Assembly: GCA_013399115.1 (NCBI GenBank)
Contig: VXAA01002957.1
Coordinates: 199,712 to 263,711, forward strand
Source: Anseranas semipalmata
Lineage: Eukaryota > Chordata > Aves > Anseriformes > Anseranatidae
Reading direction: 5' to 3'
Length of the DNA stretch: 64,000 nt
The notes below the pieces were generated by a model. It ran no database searches, was not told the DNA's origin, and was given only the letters and a program-made list of their open reading frames with translations. Below are positions 48,065 to 61,235 of the stretch, piece after piece. The translations under genes and the position numbers were made by a program. The stretch's first letter is position 1. Each line of letters begins with the position of its first letter.

Positions 48065-50214
48065 TGAAGCTTTTATATTCTCTGGCCATTTTCATTTTGA
48101 ATTGGGATTTATGGTAGAGTGAACAAAACCCCAAATAAATTGTATCTGAAGTTATCAATAGCTCACAGAAGCCCAGCTGTATCAACATGTGAAGAACTCA
48201 AAACCTGCAGACATAGCTCCTTAACCACTTGAATGCTGGCTGTATTTTGTATGGCTGGTATTAAACCTGTAAGATAGGAGAGACAGGACTAAAAAAAGGT
48301 ATTGGTATTGGTGTGATTTTTTTCTTCTTTACTAATGACCTACATGTGTTGTTTTGCTTGAGGCATTAAATACATTTCAGAAACACATTTTGAGTTGCCT
48401 TAGTATGTAGCACTTCACCAGTAGTACACTTTTCCTTCCTCATCTTTTCCCAATACAGGGTTTACAATGATCTGTAGAAGCATATATTAGTCATTCCTCA
48501 GCTAGTGTTCTGCTTTTGGCTGGGAAACAGACCTAAAGAGAGCTGTGCAAATTACTCGGCTGGTCAATGACCACAACAGTATTCAATTCAGGTCTCTACC
48601 TTTCAGCACTCTGCTTTAGCCATGAAGCTTGCCTTGTTCTTAGCAATGGATTGCTCCTTTCGGCATACAAATGCTGTCTCTGCATCATCTACCACAAATC
48701 CAATTTAAAAATGTATGCATTTGGACTCTTTGAGTCCACTTTTTCACTGTTTCTCCTCTTTTTTTTTTTTTCCCGATTTGTCTGGGAAATACGATTTCTT
48801 TGCGTTGGAGAATCTGAATAGGGAGCTGCACCTGTTAGCTCTGTGATACCTCAGGGCTCTCTAGTCAACCATCTGCTTTTCAAAATCTATGTTATCTCTT
48901 GGGCAAGTGAGAAGGCAATAAAGTATGTTTTATCACCTTAATGCTGAACATGATCATTTAAACTGTAGTAAAATGTACCGGGCCAGTCAGAATTTTTACT
49001 AAGGAAGAAAGGACAAAAATTCCAGGTGAAAGGCAGGGAGGGGCAAGAGAAGGAGGGAAAAGGGTCATGGGGATGAACTGAGAGGAAAGGAATGGGAATA
49101 AAACTCACTTGCTCCTAGCAAAAGCCAACTTGATATGCTCTGCTTGGACCCAGGGACTTATTACATATTTCTATAGCATGCTTCTATATAGCTGCAGAAA
49201 TAATAATAATAAAAAAAAAAGATAAAATTTGACAATCTAAACTGAAAAAAAGCTTGATCCAGACATTTTAATGTGACTGCTGGTCTTGAATTAGTGCCTG
49301 AAATTCATCTCTTTCGATTGAATGAAGTCTCAGAGCGCCACCCTAGGAACAGTCCCAGGCTTCGCCTGTTTTTTCCAGGAAGAGTAGACCAATGCCTGAT
49401 TCATACTTCCATTATATCACAATTGTGCTTTTTGTTTGGCATCCTCTCATCTCTTACAAGTCACTTGCAGATGGTCTAGAAGCCACAGAACAAGCTGTAC
49501 TTCCTTTTGATGTCAGCCATCACCATCTTGTGGAAGCCTTCCAGTTTACTACACACAAGGTACAATGATCCTTCTCCACAGATCTCTCTTCTGACTTTAA
49601 AAAACTTTTCATAGGATTCTGTAGTTAGCCTTTCCTAGTATTAGGAATAAAGAAATGACTTGCACTGCTTTCATCTCACAATGCATGATAAGTTCACAGC
49701 ACCCAACTCAGTAAAGGAAACAGGGATTTTGTGGATTGCTCAGTGCCTCATGCAGACTGGTGGTCCAAGGGAAATACTTTTGAGAATACTATAATGCTGT
49801 TACGTAAGTTGGTGTTATGCTGTCCCTCTGGATTTTGCTGTCAACCCTGATCACCCTGTCTCAAATAGGATGTAAAAGGAACAAAAACAGTTCAGAGAGT
49901 AAAAAGACTCATTAAAACCCTCAAGAGCTTTCCATATGCAAAAAGTTTAGAAAGCTTCAAACTGACAGAGAAAATGAAAAGGACTGAACATAGGAGAAGT
50001 GATATAAATGTAACTGCACAGAGAAAATAAAATAAATCTGACCTCCCAAGAAAAGAGGGGACAGTCATTAAAACTAAAAGGCAGAACATTAAAACCAATA
50101 AAAGGATTATTATTTTTTTATCCACATACTATATAATTAACTTGCAGGACTCTGCACCCAAGACATCAGAAGGGCCAAGATTTTATGAGGGTTTGAAAAA
50201 GGACTAATATTGCC
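48065..50214. other. unique non-coding DNA
   Basis: T-run at 48760-48771, purine-rich patch at about 49008-49095 and a short (AAT)n/A10 at 49198-49220. No gene recognised. Confidence 0.5.
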
Positions 50215-50284
50215 ATAATAATAATATTAATAACAATAATAAAAACATAATAATAATGATAAATATAATTATAGAAATAATTAC
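50215..50284. repeat. imperfect (AAT)n microsatellite
   Basis: About 70 bases almost wholly of AAT/ATA units with scattered C and G interruptions. It accounts for the Ile/Tyr/Asn-rich open frame on the minus strand (50166-50549). Confidence 0.85.
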
Positions 50285-53200
50285 CATAGTGGTCAATAAA
50301 CAGAATATCCACAATTATGGTACAATAAGGAATGAGGACTGAAATCTGCCCGTGTTTAAAGACATAAGCCAACTTTAATTTGATACTTATTAAGGAGAGA
50401 CTACTCCTCTGGGAAAAAGTTAAATCACTATTACTCTTTACCGGAAACTTAGCAATTTTTTTTTTGAAGGACCTGATACTGGGTTCTGTGATGTTTACAG
50501 TGTAGCTTTCCAGAGTGGTGTCCAAAATGCATATATGCTCATCAGTCAAGCGTTCAGCTTAGATACTCCAGACAATAGGGTTGGTACAACCAAAATCAAA
50601 TCCCAGTAAAATCAAAGAACATTCTTGCTCTCCAGGGGTAAATGCTATTTTTATTTACTTGTGAAAAGTAAGATGGTCTTGGCCATTTCTTTTAATGCAC
50701 ATAATGAAGTGGGACAGAAAGGAAGAAGAACATTTTGTAGGTATAACAAAAAATGCTAATGATAGTGTTTTTTTATTTGACGATTAATATGCAAAAAAAT
50801 CATATTTAAGGCACAGTATTCTTAACCATCTACAGATCTCCATGCCCTAGCAGACCTTTTTACTATTACAAAATGAAGTTTACATGTGGAATAAACAAAA
50901 ATCAAATTCTCCATGAAGTTGTACCAATTCACTGACAGCCAAAAGAGCCTGCATTCTCACGGGTTTCTGTCCACGTTGGGTCTCTGATATATAATTTTGG
51001 TAAAATTGTGAGGTAGTCTCTCCCTCAGTGGGGTCATTAAAAGAGCTTTTCCCCTTTAAACATCTGCCTAGTTCCACAAAACATGTGGAAGCTTTGGTAT
51101 CTTGGAGATTTTTACCCATCAGACTTGTCCGAAATTGGCTAAATTAAAAAAAATGAAGGAATCAGAGACAGGTAACACAAACTGCATCCAGGAGCAAACA
51201 GAGTGGGTTCCCAGAAATCTCATTTCCTTAGGGAGACATGCCTCTGGAAGACGTACAGATGCAGGCAGTCTCTGAGAGTTACTTAGAAAAACTTCTGTCC
51301 CTGCAGAATCTCCCAAGCATTCCTCCAGTGAAATCAGACTGTATCAAAATGCAAGTACATAGGGGCATATGTTTCTGCCCCACACTCAACTGCTGTGTAG
51401 ATGTTTAAGTAGAGGCACTTCTAGAAAAGCCGGAACCCATTTAAACTAAATAAAATTGGTCCACATACTCTCTGCCAAAAGCTTGTTTTGTTTTTTTGTA
51501 CATCGGTATATCTGTGCTGACACAAAAGCATACACTACAGCCTAGAAGACTATCTCCACTGCTCCAACTTTTAGATGAAATATAGCTGTGAAACCAAAAT
51601 ATCAGTTCTTCAGAAACAGAAAAAAGGAGTATACCTATAAACAATGGTCAATCGAAAGCTTCAGAAGAAATATATGCAGTAACACACATTCTTACCTGCA
51701 CAAGCCTGTAACATCAGCCTTTGAGGGTTTTTTTTACATCTACTCTGTAACGATGCATTTTTTGAAAATGCTTCTAGTGCTCAGGAATGCCAAGAATTTA
51801 GGAAGAGAGCCACAGCTTAAGAGAGCAATTATTTGCCAGTAAATACTCAATTTGCTTGTCCTGTGATTTTTCTTCTCCTAACTTGCCCTCTCCATAATCC
51901 GTCTCTTGCTGCGTCACGAGCACAAGAAGTCTTTTCTTCATAACATAACACTTCAGTTAGCTATTTTGTTAGCATTAATTAAGAATTCCCTCTACTGGTC
52001 ATTTTCTATACTCTTACAAATAGCACCTTGAGCCCCGGACATTAGAAAGCAATGAGTCAGTGTGTGGGATTCAGCCACCGTTTATAAACACCTTCAACCA
52101 CATTCACCCAGTTTACAATATTCAGGACATCTCAGCTGAATTACTGCTTTGTGTCCAGTTTGTATTCAGATGGGGGCCATATGTTCCTTCATGTATTAGA
52201 GCAGAGCTCATTAGCACTGCTGCAGTCAAGCCACAGCAAACATTTTTTTCTATCTTGCCTCCATTTTAACCTGATTAAAAACATTTTCTCCAGGGCAGAT
52301 TTCTGGAAGAGAACTGCTCAAATCAAAAGTACTGTTAAAATGGATATGTGTAAATTTAAAATTACTTTTAAAATCAGTAGTTGCTTTTGCTGCAACAGAA
52401 CTCAGTTGCTGTCTTGGATTAAACTACTTACTAAAAGCACCTTCTAAAAGCATGGAAAAGCCTTCACAAAAACTGTTACAGTAACCACAAAGGCTAAATG
52501 TTCGTGAGTACAAAGACCTAGAAAAATTCTGTATTCAAGCTCTCTTAAGGATTTAGGCACATAACCTATTTTTAAAGAGGGTATGCATCTGTGCAGGCAG
52601 CATCATACAACTAGATTAACACCTTGCAATAATGGGGAGAGTGGGTGTAGTTAGAAATCTGGATGTGCAAATTGTATTTCCTAAGAAATTTTGTGTAGGC
52701 AAGTTCCATTCTGCTCAATCAACAGTAGGCAGAGAAATACTATATTTGGCAAAAATTAATAAAATACAGAAGGAGTGACTTGAATCACCCACATTAATTG
52801 CTAAATGAAAATCCAGGTTCTGAAATACAAAACAGGAACACCCTTATAGGGAGTAGAAGAAAAAAATGACCCACCTGGGATTGAATGGTATGAGAAAGAA
52901 TCCATTTAAATCCATTTTAGGTTAGAAATGGCTCATCTTTCAAAGTCAGTTTGAGTCTGGTTACTTCTTACACGAGTGAAAACAACTTGTGGGCCAAAGA
53001 CTGAAAATCAACATCATGTCATGGACACTTTAGTGCATTTAGAAGTACTGCACGCATTTCATATGATGCAGTGATATTGTAGAAAAACAGAGAATTGTCA
53101 CTCATTCAAACCATAGGATGATAAAATGTAATAATAATTCCTCACATACAAACATGCATTCTAAAATACCGTGTTCTGAGCACAAACGGAATCAGAGCTA

Positions 53201-54589
53201 TCAAACATCCCTAATATAATGCATTTATTTTGTGTGTATAAGGCATTTATTTTGTATCCTATATATCAGCTGCTCAAAAGCAACAAGTGAAAAACGTGTT
53301 TAAGCAATCCAGACATCTTTGGGATTCTTGTACGCATATATCTGAAAGTGCCATATGCACAAATTGATTATTTCATGTTAGAAATTATTTAACTTTCCTC
53401 CCCAAACCCACCTGTCCAGCCATAACATAACAGAAGGAGATCTGTGAGCTCCAAGACCTTCTGCACACAAGACACCATTCAACAACAGTGAAAGAGGATG
53501 ATGAAATAAATGGCATGTGAAAGGTAAAAACCCACTACAATTACATTGCTCTGTTCTTCCCTAACCCTGACTTCCTTGTGAAAATGAGACAAAATACACC
53601 TGATAGTTAATGCACCTAGCTACATAGGTGCCCTCAAAACAGGAGAACTTCTAAGTGTCTGCTTAGGACCCGTCACATATCCATGGACATAAACAACACA
53701 GTTTTCATTGGTTTCAATAAGAAGCAGTGGAGCTGCAGTACAATGGGAAAGTCTTTGAAAATATACTCAGCTTTGGTTGAACAGAGTTACATACTAACTG
53801 CACACAATATAAACTAACGGTTTTCCCCTAGGCTTTGACTTAAACTGACATAAACAAAGCAGTTCAGAATTAGATCTGACTATTGTCTAGTATATGTTAT
53901 TTATAACTTAAGGAGAGAGCAGAGAAGAGCAGATCAGTCTTAGGAGGTACTTTCAGCTCAATTTTTTTTTCAATATTTATATGAGAATCTGAAAATGAAA
54001 CTTTAAATCAACGTTAAACAAAAAGAAAGTACATTAAAGAAAATGAAAGTGACAAGTAGTTAAGGCTTAGAAGTGAAAAAATAAACAGCATGAACAAAAA
54101 TAAATTTGATTTTTATAAACAACTGTAAGCAACCAGAGTTCAATGTAATATTCCATAATAAATAATTCTTTCTGAAAAAAGAAATGGATAAGGACTTCCT
54201 AATTTTTGTTGTCTTAAAGTACGTATTTTCACGTTAATACACTAATTTGTCTTTGCACAGCAGAGCTTTTGAAAGAAGAGCTGACACACTTAATAGGGAC
54301 AACTGGGTTAAATGGGAATTTACTGGATCAAGTCAGAACATAGCAAATTCTTACTTATCCAGTGTAATTAATGTAAAATTATACTCTTCTCAACAGGGAC
54401 TGCACGGTAAAAGGGATATCTGGTTTGCTTAGGAGGTGCCCCCATTAACTGGATTTTTTTAAATGCTCAAAGCAATCAGCCAGTAGAGCCAGACGCTGTC
54501 CTCAGGTAACCTCGTGTAGCTGCCTTGAGTGCAAAACACTGTCACTTCTCAGACTTCACACACTGTGATCTGCTTCCTTCCCTCACAGC
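50285..54589. other. unique AT-rich non-coding DNA
   Basis: No gene recognised in 4.3 kb. Contains the short direct repeat at 53221-53255. Confidence 0.5.
53221..53255. repeat. 13-bp direct repeat, 22-bp spacing
   Basis: GCATTTATTTTGT occurs at 53221-53233 and again at 53243-53255. Confidence 0.85.
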
Positions 54590-54740
54590 CGTCCCCTGGG
54601 GGACGACAGCAAAGCACAGCCGTCCCTCCTCGCTGCCCGGCCCCAGCAGCGAGCGCTCATGCGTATGGCACCGGGCTTCGGCAGCAGGGCTGAAGGCGGC
54701 CCTGTGCCTTAACCTGCGCTTTTTGGCGAGAAACCTTTCC
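54590..54740. promoter_or_regulatory. small CpG cluster next to an assembly gap
   Basis: About 13 CpG dinucleotides in 150 bp, in a window that is otherwise CpG-poor, with locally high GC. This may be the edge of a small CpG island, whose remainder could be hidden by the N run 55 bases downstream. No exon with a convincing frame is visible, so a promoter is only a possibility. Confidence 0.35.
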
Positions 54741-54795
54741 AAATTCAATCGGCAGAAAAAATGGATACGTGGACACTGTAACTTTTTAACTTTTT

Positions 54796-54807
54796 NNNNN
54801 NNNNNNN
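54796..54807. other. assembly gap (12 N)
   Basis: Twelve N following a T-rich stretch. The true gap size is unknown. Confidence 0.98.
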
Positions 54808-56439
54808 TTCTCATTTTCTCCCTGTTAGAAGCTCCTATTTGGTTTCACTTTCAACGGTATTTTTATTTTCAGAAGCTGGACACGTTCTGTGGTGATGCCT
54901 AGTAAAAATCTCTCTCAACGTGTCTTGGTGCTTTTTTGGGGGCCACAAAGGCTCACAGTACTAACGTCTCCGTCCCATCTCCCCACAGAACTGACTCTCT
55001 GCACTATCTATGTAACGTGTCACCACTACAGGCTAGCTACAGCTGAGCATTTTTAGCAGCTACAAAACAGGAAAGCAGAACTCAAAATAGTAAACTTAAA
55101 AGAAAATGTGAACTTTGAGGAAAAGAGAAACATATCCAAATTACACCCATGTTTATTTAGGTACAGTAATTGGATAACAAAGGATTCAAGTGGCCCAGGA
55201 GAGTTAAAATTCAGCAGCGGAATGCTATGCCTTTATCCAGTAAATTCCTACCAAAATCCACAGACCAGCATCTGATCAGCAACCCTGACACAAACCTGAG
55301 CTACTTCTACCAGCATCACTGCTACCAACACCGAATTTACAAAGGTGCGCCTGTGACCCGGACCCAACCCAAGAAGTGATGCCTTTGGGAAGGCCGAACA
55401 GTTGCTTGGTAAGCAGCAGATGTCACTGCATGGGCTGTTACCAAGTGGCAAAGGAATTTTGGGCCCCAGTGAAGAGGCTGCATCCATTAACTGGCTGGCT
55501 ACAAGGAGCTTGCATGTGCTCAACTGTTTTCGTTGGGGTTTCCCATCTACCTCTGTTGAAAGTTGCTGGAGAAAAGCTGGCTGGGTATTTGGTAGAAGAT
55601 TCTTTCTGAAGGGATTTTAAACCAACAGTCCAGGTGCCCAGTAGATGTTACCAATGCACAGCTCCAGCTCTGCCATTACTTCATTTTTATTTATTTATTT
55701 GGTTAGTTTTATGCATCTTCACTTATAGTTTATGCAGTGCACTTATTTTTAGCTCAGGTTTAAAAGCCCACCAGGAGAAAAACTGTAACACCTTATCCTA
55801 TCAGACTAATAACACACAGCTTACATGCCCTTTAAATCAGAATTGCTTTCCCCCAGCGAATGGTGGATAAAATTGTTCTAGACTGCAGCAGATGGAACTG
55901 GAAACCTTTTCTTCCTGTTTATATCTGGGGCACATATGATCAGCCTATGCAGATAAGGCTTCAGCAAAACATTTCAAAAAGAAGTGTACCAGGAACGCTA
56001 GCATTTGCAGATAATAAATCACAGAAAACTGCTACATTAGAGCTCTAAATCAACCCCTTCCACCCTGCAAAGGGGATAAAAACGCCAAAGTACTAAGCCA
56101 GGCTAGGCAACTTCAGTCTCTATGTCCCTCAAGCATGAGAGGAGCACACAGAAATCTCTTGTATGCCAAGAGCCCTATTCAACAGCTAGGAAACAGCAGA
56201 GGGAGAAGCAGAGGTTTCCTGAAGCAGCTGCTGACAAGGTGCTCTCAGGAAGGAGCACAGAGGCCCTAGGTGATTGCCTTCAAGTATGGAAGATTTCCTA
56301 GTAGATCCCCAAGACTAGACACTGGGAGAAAAATATCCCCACTCAGGGCATGGACTGGGAACCTGATCAATGCATGCATTTTCTGGTATCCATTATCAGT
56401 TTCAGAGAGCAGGTTTATCTTCAAAGGACCTATGCAGCA
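54808..56439. other. non-coding DNA with an ORF-dense part at 55.2-55.6 kb
   Basis: Between 55170 and 55620 open frames exist in several frames and on both strands (up to 91 codons). No protein family is recognised, and the overlap argues against coding. No repeat recognised with confidence. Confidence 0.45.
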
Positions 56440-56580
56440 GAGAAATAGCATCGCCTGCCCTTTGCATCTGGGGAACACAGGCACAGATATATTGACTTTT
56501 CCAAGGTTATAGACCCAGAGATGAGAAAAGAACCCAGATTTTTCTTGGTCTGCTGATCAGAGCCTTAAAAACACCAAACA
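56440..56580 (+). mobile_element. old MIR-like SINE fragment
   Basis: TCTGGGGAACACAGGCACAG (56466-56485), TTGACTTTTCCAAGG (56492-56506) and AGAACCCAGATTT (56528-56540) match the second half of the ancient SINE type (…GGGGAAACTGAGGCACAGA…TTGCCCAAGG…GAACCCAGA…). Confidence 0.65.
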
Positions 56581-58116
56581 ATCCTCCCTCTGGCTTCAAG
56601 GCCACAGTCTGTCGCTCAGTACTTTCAGAGGGCATAATCTGGGCAGAAGTGAGGATGTGCGAGACAGGGGAAAAAAAAAAAAAACAAAAACTCGTTTGAT
56701 CTTCACAGGAAACCTTAGCCCTGAAGTAACCTTGAGGTAACAAGAATAATGAAAAACATGATTTCTACTTGCAAGTTTAACATATGAGGTTTGATGGTCA
56801 TCAAAGTGGTTTTGACTCTGAAGTGAGAACTGGTGTTATTAGACTATACTTTCAGCACAGTGGTTTTAAAATCTCTCCGTAAAGATGGATACAAGGAGTT
56901 TGTTTACTAGGTTAGGAATTAAAGAGGGAAAAAAAAAGATTTAAAACTCTCCTTGGCTTAATTACTCTTAACATTTATTCACTTAATCAGAAGAAAGAAA
57001 AAAATCAGCTTGACTTTTTTGACAGCAAAGTCAAACCAACTGGAAAATTCACCTCCTACAAGAAATGTTGAAAGGGAAAACTCTGGATAGCAACATGTTA
57101 ACAAAATGCTTTCAAACGCAGGCACAACTCAATTGTAATGAAATCTTACATTCTCCTTGACCTGCCACCTTTGCATTCTGCTTCTCCCTTCCAAAAGTCA
57201 GGGAAAACTCTTGGATTCAAGTATCATTTTTTATCTTCTCCTTTCCCATAGGATGCGGTACTGCACAGGATATAGATGTACAAAATCAGCTGCCTGCGAA
57301 TTTACTTTGCAGACTACCTGCTTACTCAAAAATATTAAAGAAGTTATGGTAAGGTCAGAGAGTATGACTTTTTCTTCAACTTTATTTTGTTTCCTTTCTT
57401 AATGAATGTTGCTAAGACAGATTAGTACTCTTAAATTCATTTCAGAAATAGGGATTACTGGGGATCACTGATAGCTTTTTCCAATTTTACAACAAGTCAG
57501 CAGCAATGCTGGGAATGGACCAGAGCTGCCAGGCTCTCATTTTGTGTCTCTGTCTCTGCTCCAGGGCCCCAGCTCTTCCCCAGCTCCTGGGAAATAGTGA
57601 CTTTTATATCTAGAGATCAAAGGGGCAGCATTTATTCTCTGAGGACATGAAGTCCTAATACCAGCTAAAACTAAATGCTCTTAAGTTGTTCACTGTAGGG
57701 AACTTGGAAAAGAGACTTTGTTTTGCACCATTTATAGTGCTCTGCAACCAAAAAATTTCAGAGAATGCAGGAAGATACATACTTACATTTAGGTTTGAGA
57801 TGACTGTTCCAGGCCTCATCCTAACATAAGATTTCATAGGCAGATAATAAAATGGATATAGATGATCTTTCATAACAAGCTTCCAATTTTAAATAGAACC
57901 AAATTTAATCTATTTAATCACGTATTTTGCTGAGGCCAACTGCATTCTCTCTGGTTGCTTAGACAGTGGGTTTCATGCATTCTTGCATACATTTGAACTT
58001 TTGATCATTTTCCAAAAATTCACTGCTAGTATCCTAGGCAGCCATCACTGGGTAGTGATATGGGTCATTCTAGTTCAGAACAAAAAGGAGATGAGTGTGA
58101 CTGATCCTTTTTCTCA
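56581..58116. other. unique non-coding DNA
   Basis: A14 run at 56671-56684. No gene recognised. Confidence 0.5.
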
Positions 58117-58185
58117 AGGCCAAATCTCATAACAAATCATCTGGAAAACTGCCAATGACTTCAATGAGACCAGAAATTGTCCCTA
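58117..58185. repeat. palindromic amniote repeat fragment
   Basis: AGGCCAAATCTCATAAC (58117-58133) followed by GCCAATGACTTCAATGAGACC (about 58151-58171) gives the arm and core of the family seen at 13830-13945. The right arm is degraded (GAAATTGTCCC). Confidence 0.5.
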
Positions 58186-58731
58186 CTGTTATCTAAAAAA
58201 CTTCATCTTCCTTATGAGAAAGGCAGGGTGCAAATTCTCTAGCCAGACTAGATTCATTCTCCTACAGGCTATGAGCAGGAGAATCAGATGAAAGAGCAAA
58301 GAAAGGGATAGAAGTCTTTACTGATGTCTGTACATTATTGTTCATTGAATTCCAAAATAGATAGAGGGAAAGCAGGGAAATGTGAAGAGCATTGCATCAG
58401 TTCTTTCTGAGCAAAAGTGGAAATGCCACCTTTTAAGTGCAATTTGGAACACTTTTATTTATTAAATTATATAATACACGCCTGTTCCTGTCTTAATCCT
58501 TTAGACTTTGCTCCCAGCAGAGAGTGAATGGAAGAAAATGAAGCTGGAATATAAACTACTTATAAAGTGTCTTTTGCCAGAAAATAAAAGGACAAAGAAA
58601 ATAACATGATTTTGTTCTTGTTTGTTTTTAGCTTCATGCTTTGGAAAAAAAATAGTACACCTATATGACTATGTGTGTGCATGTATGTGTCGGATTTACT
58701 GGAATAACAAGAAAGAAAATGAGCTGATCTT
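58186..58731. other. unique non-coding DNA
   Basis: No gene or repeat recognised. Confidence 0.5.
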
Positions 58732-58754
58732 AAAAAAAAAAAAAAAAAAAAAAG
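58732..58754. repeat. poly-A tract (A23)
   Basis: Twenty-three consecutive A. The 5' flank does not look like a processed transcript or a SINE body. Confidence 0.9.
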
Positions 58755-60174
58755 CCTGGAATCTGGGACTTGAATTCTCTGACTTCAATAGTGTTGCAAG
58801 GACTTGGAATGTGACAGATACTGGCATATTGTGTCCTGCTGTGAATGAGTGCTTGACTCTGAAGCTTTATAGCATCTCTGTTCCTAAACAGCAAAACGCA
58901 CTACTCACAAGGCACATCTGAAGACTTAGGATTTGATGTGGTATTCTTGACCTCTCCCTTTCCAGTGTGCAGTGCTTACCCCGTTAAATGCCTGGCCCGT
59001 TATTGACCTTTAATTTCACAACAGGCTCATGTTGACAAATCACTTTGAAATGAGATCAACACAGATACGTAACTCACGGTATGATACAAACAGAAAGGAG
59101 TTTTCAAAAGCTGGTGAGCGCAGGAAATAAGCAGCAGTCATTATGTATAAGGGGAGTTGCATGTTCAACTGTTTGCATGTTGTGCTGACATCTTCAAGTA
59201 TGGTAATATATTGCTAAAGCACCTTTTTTTCCCCGCAAGCCTAGCACAATTTATTTTTCTTTTTTTTTGGAGGGTGGGACTAGTCCTATACTGTCACTCA
59301 GTTCTGTTAGGAGCCACCTCTAAGATGGAAGACAGAGGCAGGTATACAAGTGGGACACAATACTGAACAACCAGGGGGTAATGGGATTTTTGGTTATTCC
59401 AAACACCACTGATCTTCCCTATCACCATAGACCTCTTATAGGAACAAAGAGAATATGTAGGAGCTAATTTCAGGGTAAATTATATGATAATCAATTTATG
59501 TGCCAGAGGAAAAAAAAAGATGGAAGCTGGAGGGAGTTTGAGATGACTGCCCATAATGAAGGAATTTCAGTCTTGAGCTTCATACCCCATAAGCAACCCC
59601 TCTAGCAAAGTTATCTTGTTTCTTTGCTTTTTATGTTACAGGGCAAACACTTAAAGTGATAAGTTAACCACAGAATGTTTGTATTAAACACGGGCCTCCT
59701 GCTCTCCAGTTTCTGTAATTTACAACAAAGAGTTTATTAAACACAACTCTTTCTGTCTGACATTCAAATCCATCTCTGCAACACTCTCCTCTGGATTTGC
59801 GCCACAGAATGAAATGCTATGGAAAAACAAAATAAACCAAAACCCTGCTGTGGAAACAGGACAAATCTAGTTTCACGTCCCCTGCAGAGAGAGAAACAAG
59901 ACGGAAGTAAAAAGCACCAAATGGAGCTCATAAAGCTTCACTCTGATCTCAGCCTCCACATTCTGGCAGAAAGCACCACCTAAGAGATGTGCTCTGCTTC
60001 AACTGACAACAGCCTCTGATTACAGCATGAGCACAAAAATATATTGTCTGTGAACAATTATCCTGAACAAACTCTGAATAAGGGAAATCTGACGACAGAA
60101 TAAGGGGAAATGTGGTGGGAGGTAGGCTGATCGCCCCCCTCCCTCTCCAAGGCCTTATCTCACGCACCAGCCAT
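58755..60174. other. unique non-coding DNA
   Basis: No gene recognised. A minus-strand frame of 131 codons (59949-60344) has no recognisable domain and spans the hairpin at 60175. Confidence 0.5.
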
Positions 60175-60201
60175 CTGTAGTAGCTGCGCCTGCTACTACA
60201 G
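60175..60201. repeat. perfect 10-bp-stem hairpin
   Basis: CTGTAGTAGC (60175-60184) and GCTACTACAG (60192-60201) are exact reverse complements around a seven-base loop, TGCGCCT. The longest perfect short-loop stem I noticed apart from AT-only sequence. Confidence 0.8.
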
Positions 60202-60715
60202 CTTGTGGACTCCACAGAACCTTCTCTCTGCAGACTGCCTGCCTCTCGCATCGCGACGAGGTGGGAATTGTTGCACCCGTCAGAAGCCTTCCACCATGGG
60301 AGGGAAGCTGTTTTAGTTCTGTAACAAAACCAGATCCTTTCCACAGGTCTCTTTTATCACAGGTACATGCTTGTACTTCTTATAACACTCCACCTAACAG
60401 CACATAAGCAGAAAGGAGCCCATCCCAACCCACAGATACCATGTGGAGTTAATGGAACTAGCATTCATTAACTCTTTTGATAAATCTACAAAGAAAAATA
60501 ACATATTTGTTTGGAAGTCACTGCCCACAACAGGAACAGACTCTGAACGTTTTGAACCTAACGTGACAAAGAGAAAGATGCACACCTGAGTAACGTCTTT
60601 CACTATCCCCAGATATCTATTCTTCAGTTACATCTTTGAAGGCAACCAACAGCTCAGAGAGAAAGGGATGATGGTCATGGGTTCTTTTGAGGAGAGGGTT
60701 ACTTTTACAATACAG
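60202..60715. other. unique non-coding DNA with a local CpG group
   Basis: TCGCATCGCGACGAG (60246-60260) packs four CpG into 15 bases. No gene recognised. Confidence 0.5.
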
Positions 60716-60801
60716 GTACATATATGTATACACATACACACATATCTAAGTGTACACACCCTCGTGTACTGAGGTACATATAGATATAGATAGATAGATA
60801 T
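60716..60801. repeat. compound microsatellite (TA/CA/GATA)
   Basis: Imperfect TATG/CA units pass into TAGATA units (60778-60801). Low complexity. Confidence 0.75.
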
Positions 60802-61193
60802 CTCCATATAAAGGATAAGGTAAAGGAAAGAAAAAGCAAACAACTAGATACAGGGAGGCCACCTCAGGATCAACCAAGCTGTCATCTTACTGGTAAAACT
60901 GCTTTTAAATTCATGTAGGAAACAGCTCTTCTGCAAGAACACTGCAAGAATGCTTTGCCCAAATGTGGGAGATCCTTTCACACGATATATTGCTCAAAGC
61001 CTTCCCATGATGCCCAAAAGATCACGTCCACTTCTGGAACTTTGAGCTTGGTTTATTGGTGTACTTGGCACTCCTTATATATTCCTTGTTGGGCTTTTAC
61101 AGGAAGAACATCTTTGAATCCCATGTCAAGGATTGTCTCTGTTTTAGATTATAGTCCTCTATTCCACTAAAAAGACAGCGTTCCGCTGTGATT

Positions 61194-61196
<3 letters not shown>
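60802..61196. other. unique non-coding DNA
   Basis: No gene recognised; a 71-codon open frame at 60955-61170 has no recognisable product. Confidence 0.5.

Positions 61197-61234
<38 letters not shown>
61197..61234. repeat. (GT)19 microsatellite
   Basis: Nineteen perfect GT units. Confidence 0.97.

Positions 61235-61235
<1 letters not shown>

Noticed and set aside
49008..49095. G-rich patch as a second G-quadruplex
   Set aside because: G-runs are separated by a loop of 11 bases or more; does not meet the usual short-loop pattern.
55170..55620. ORF-dense stretch considered as a degenerate retroviral or gene fragment
   Set aside because: No retroviral or cellular domain motif seen in any frame; no LTR ends found nearby.
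56290..56370. Possible CR1 fragment (GACTAGACACTGGGAGAAAAATATC resembles a CR1 C-terminal segment)
   Set aside because: Similarity limited to about 25 bases with no continuation on either side.
58622..58921. Poly-A-containing 99-codon open frame as a retrocopy
   Set aside because: The A-run lies inside the frame and codes for a Lys run; no gene family recognised and no target duplication.
59949..60344. 131-codon open frame (-)
   Set aside because: No recognisable domain; the GC-richer stretch lowers stop frequency.
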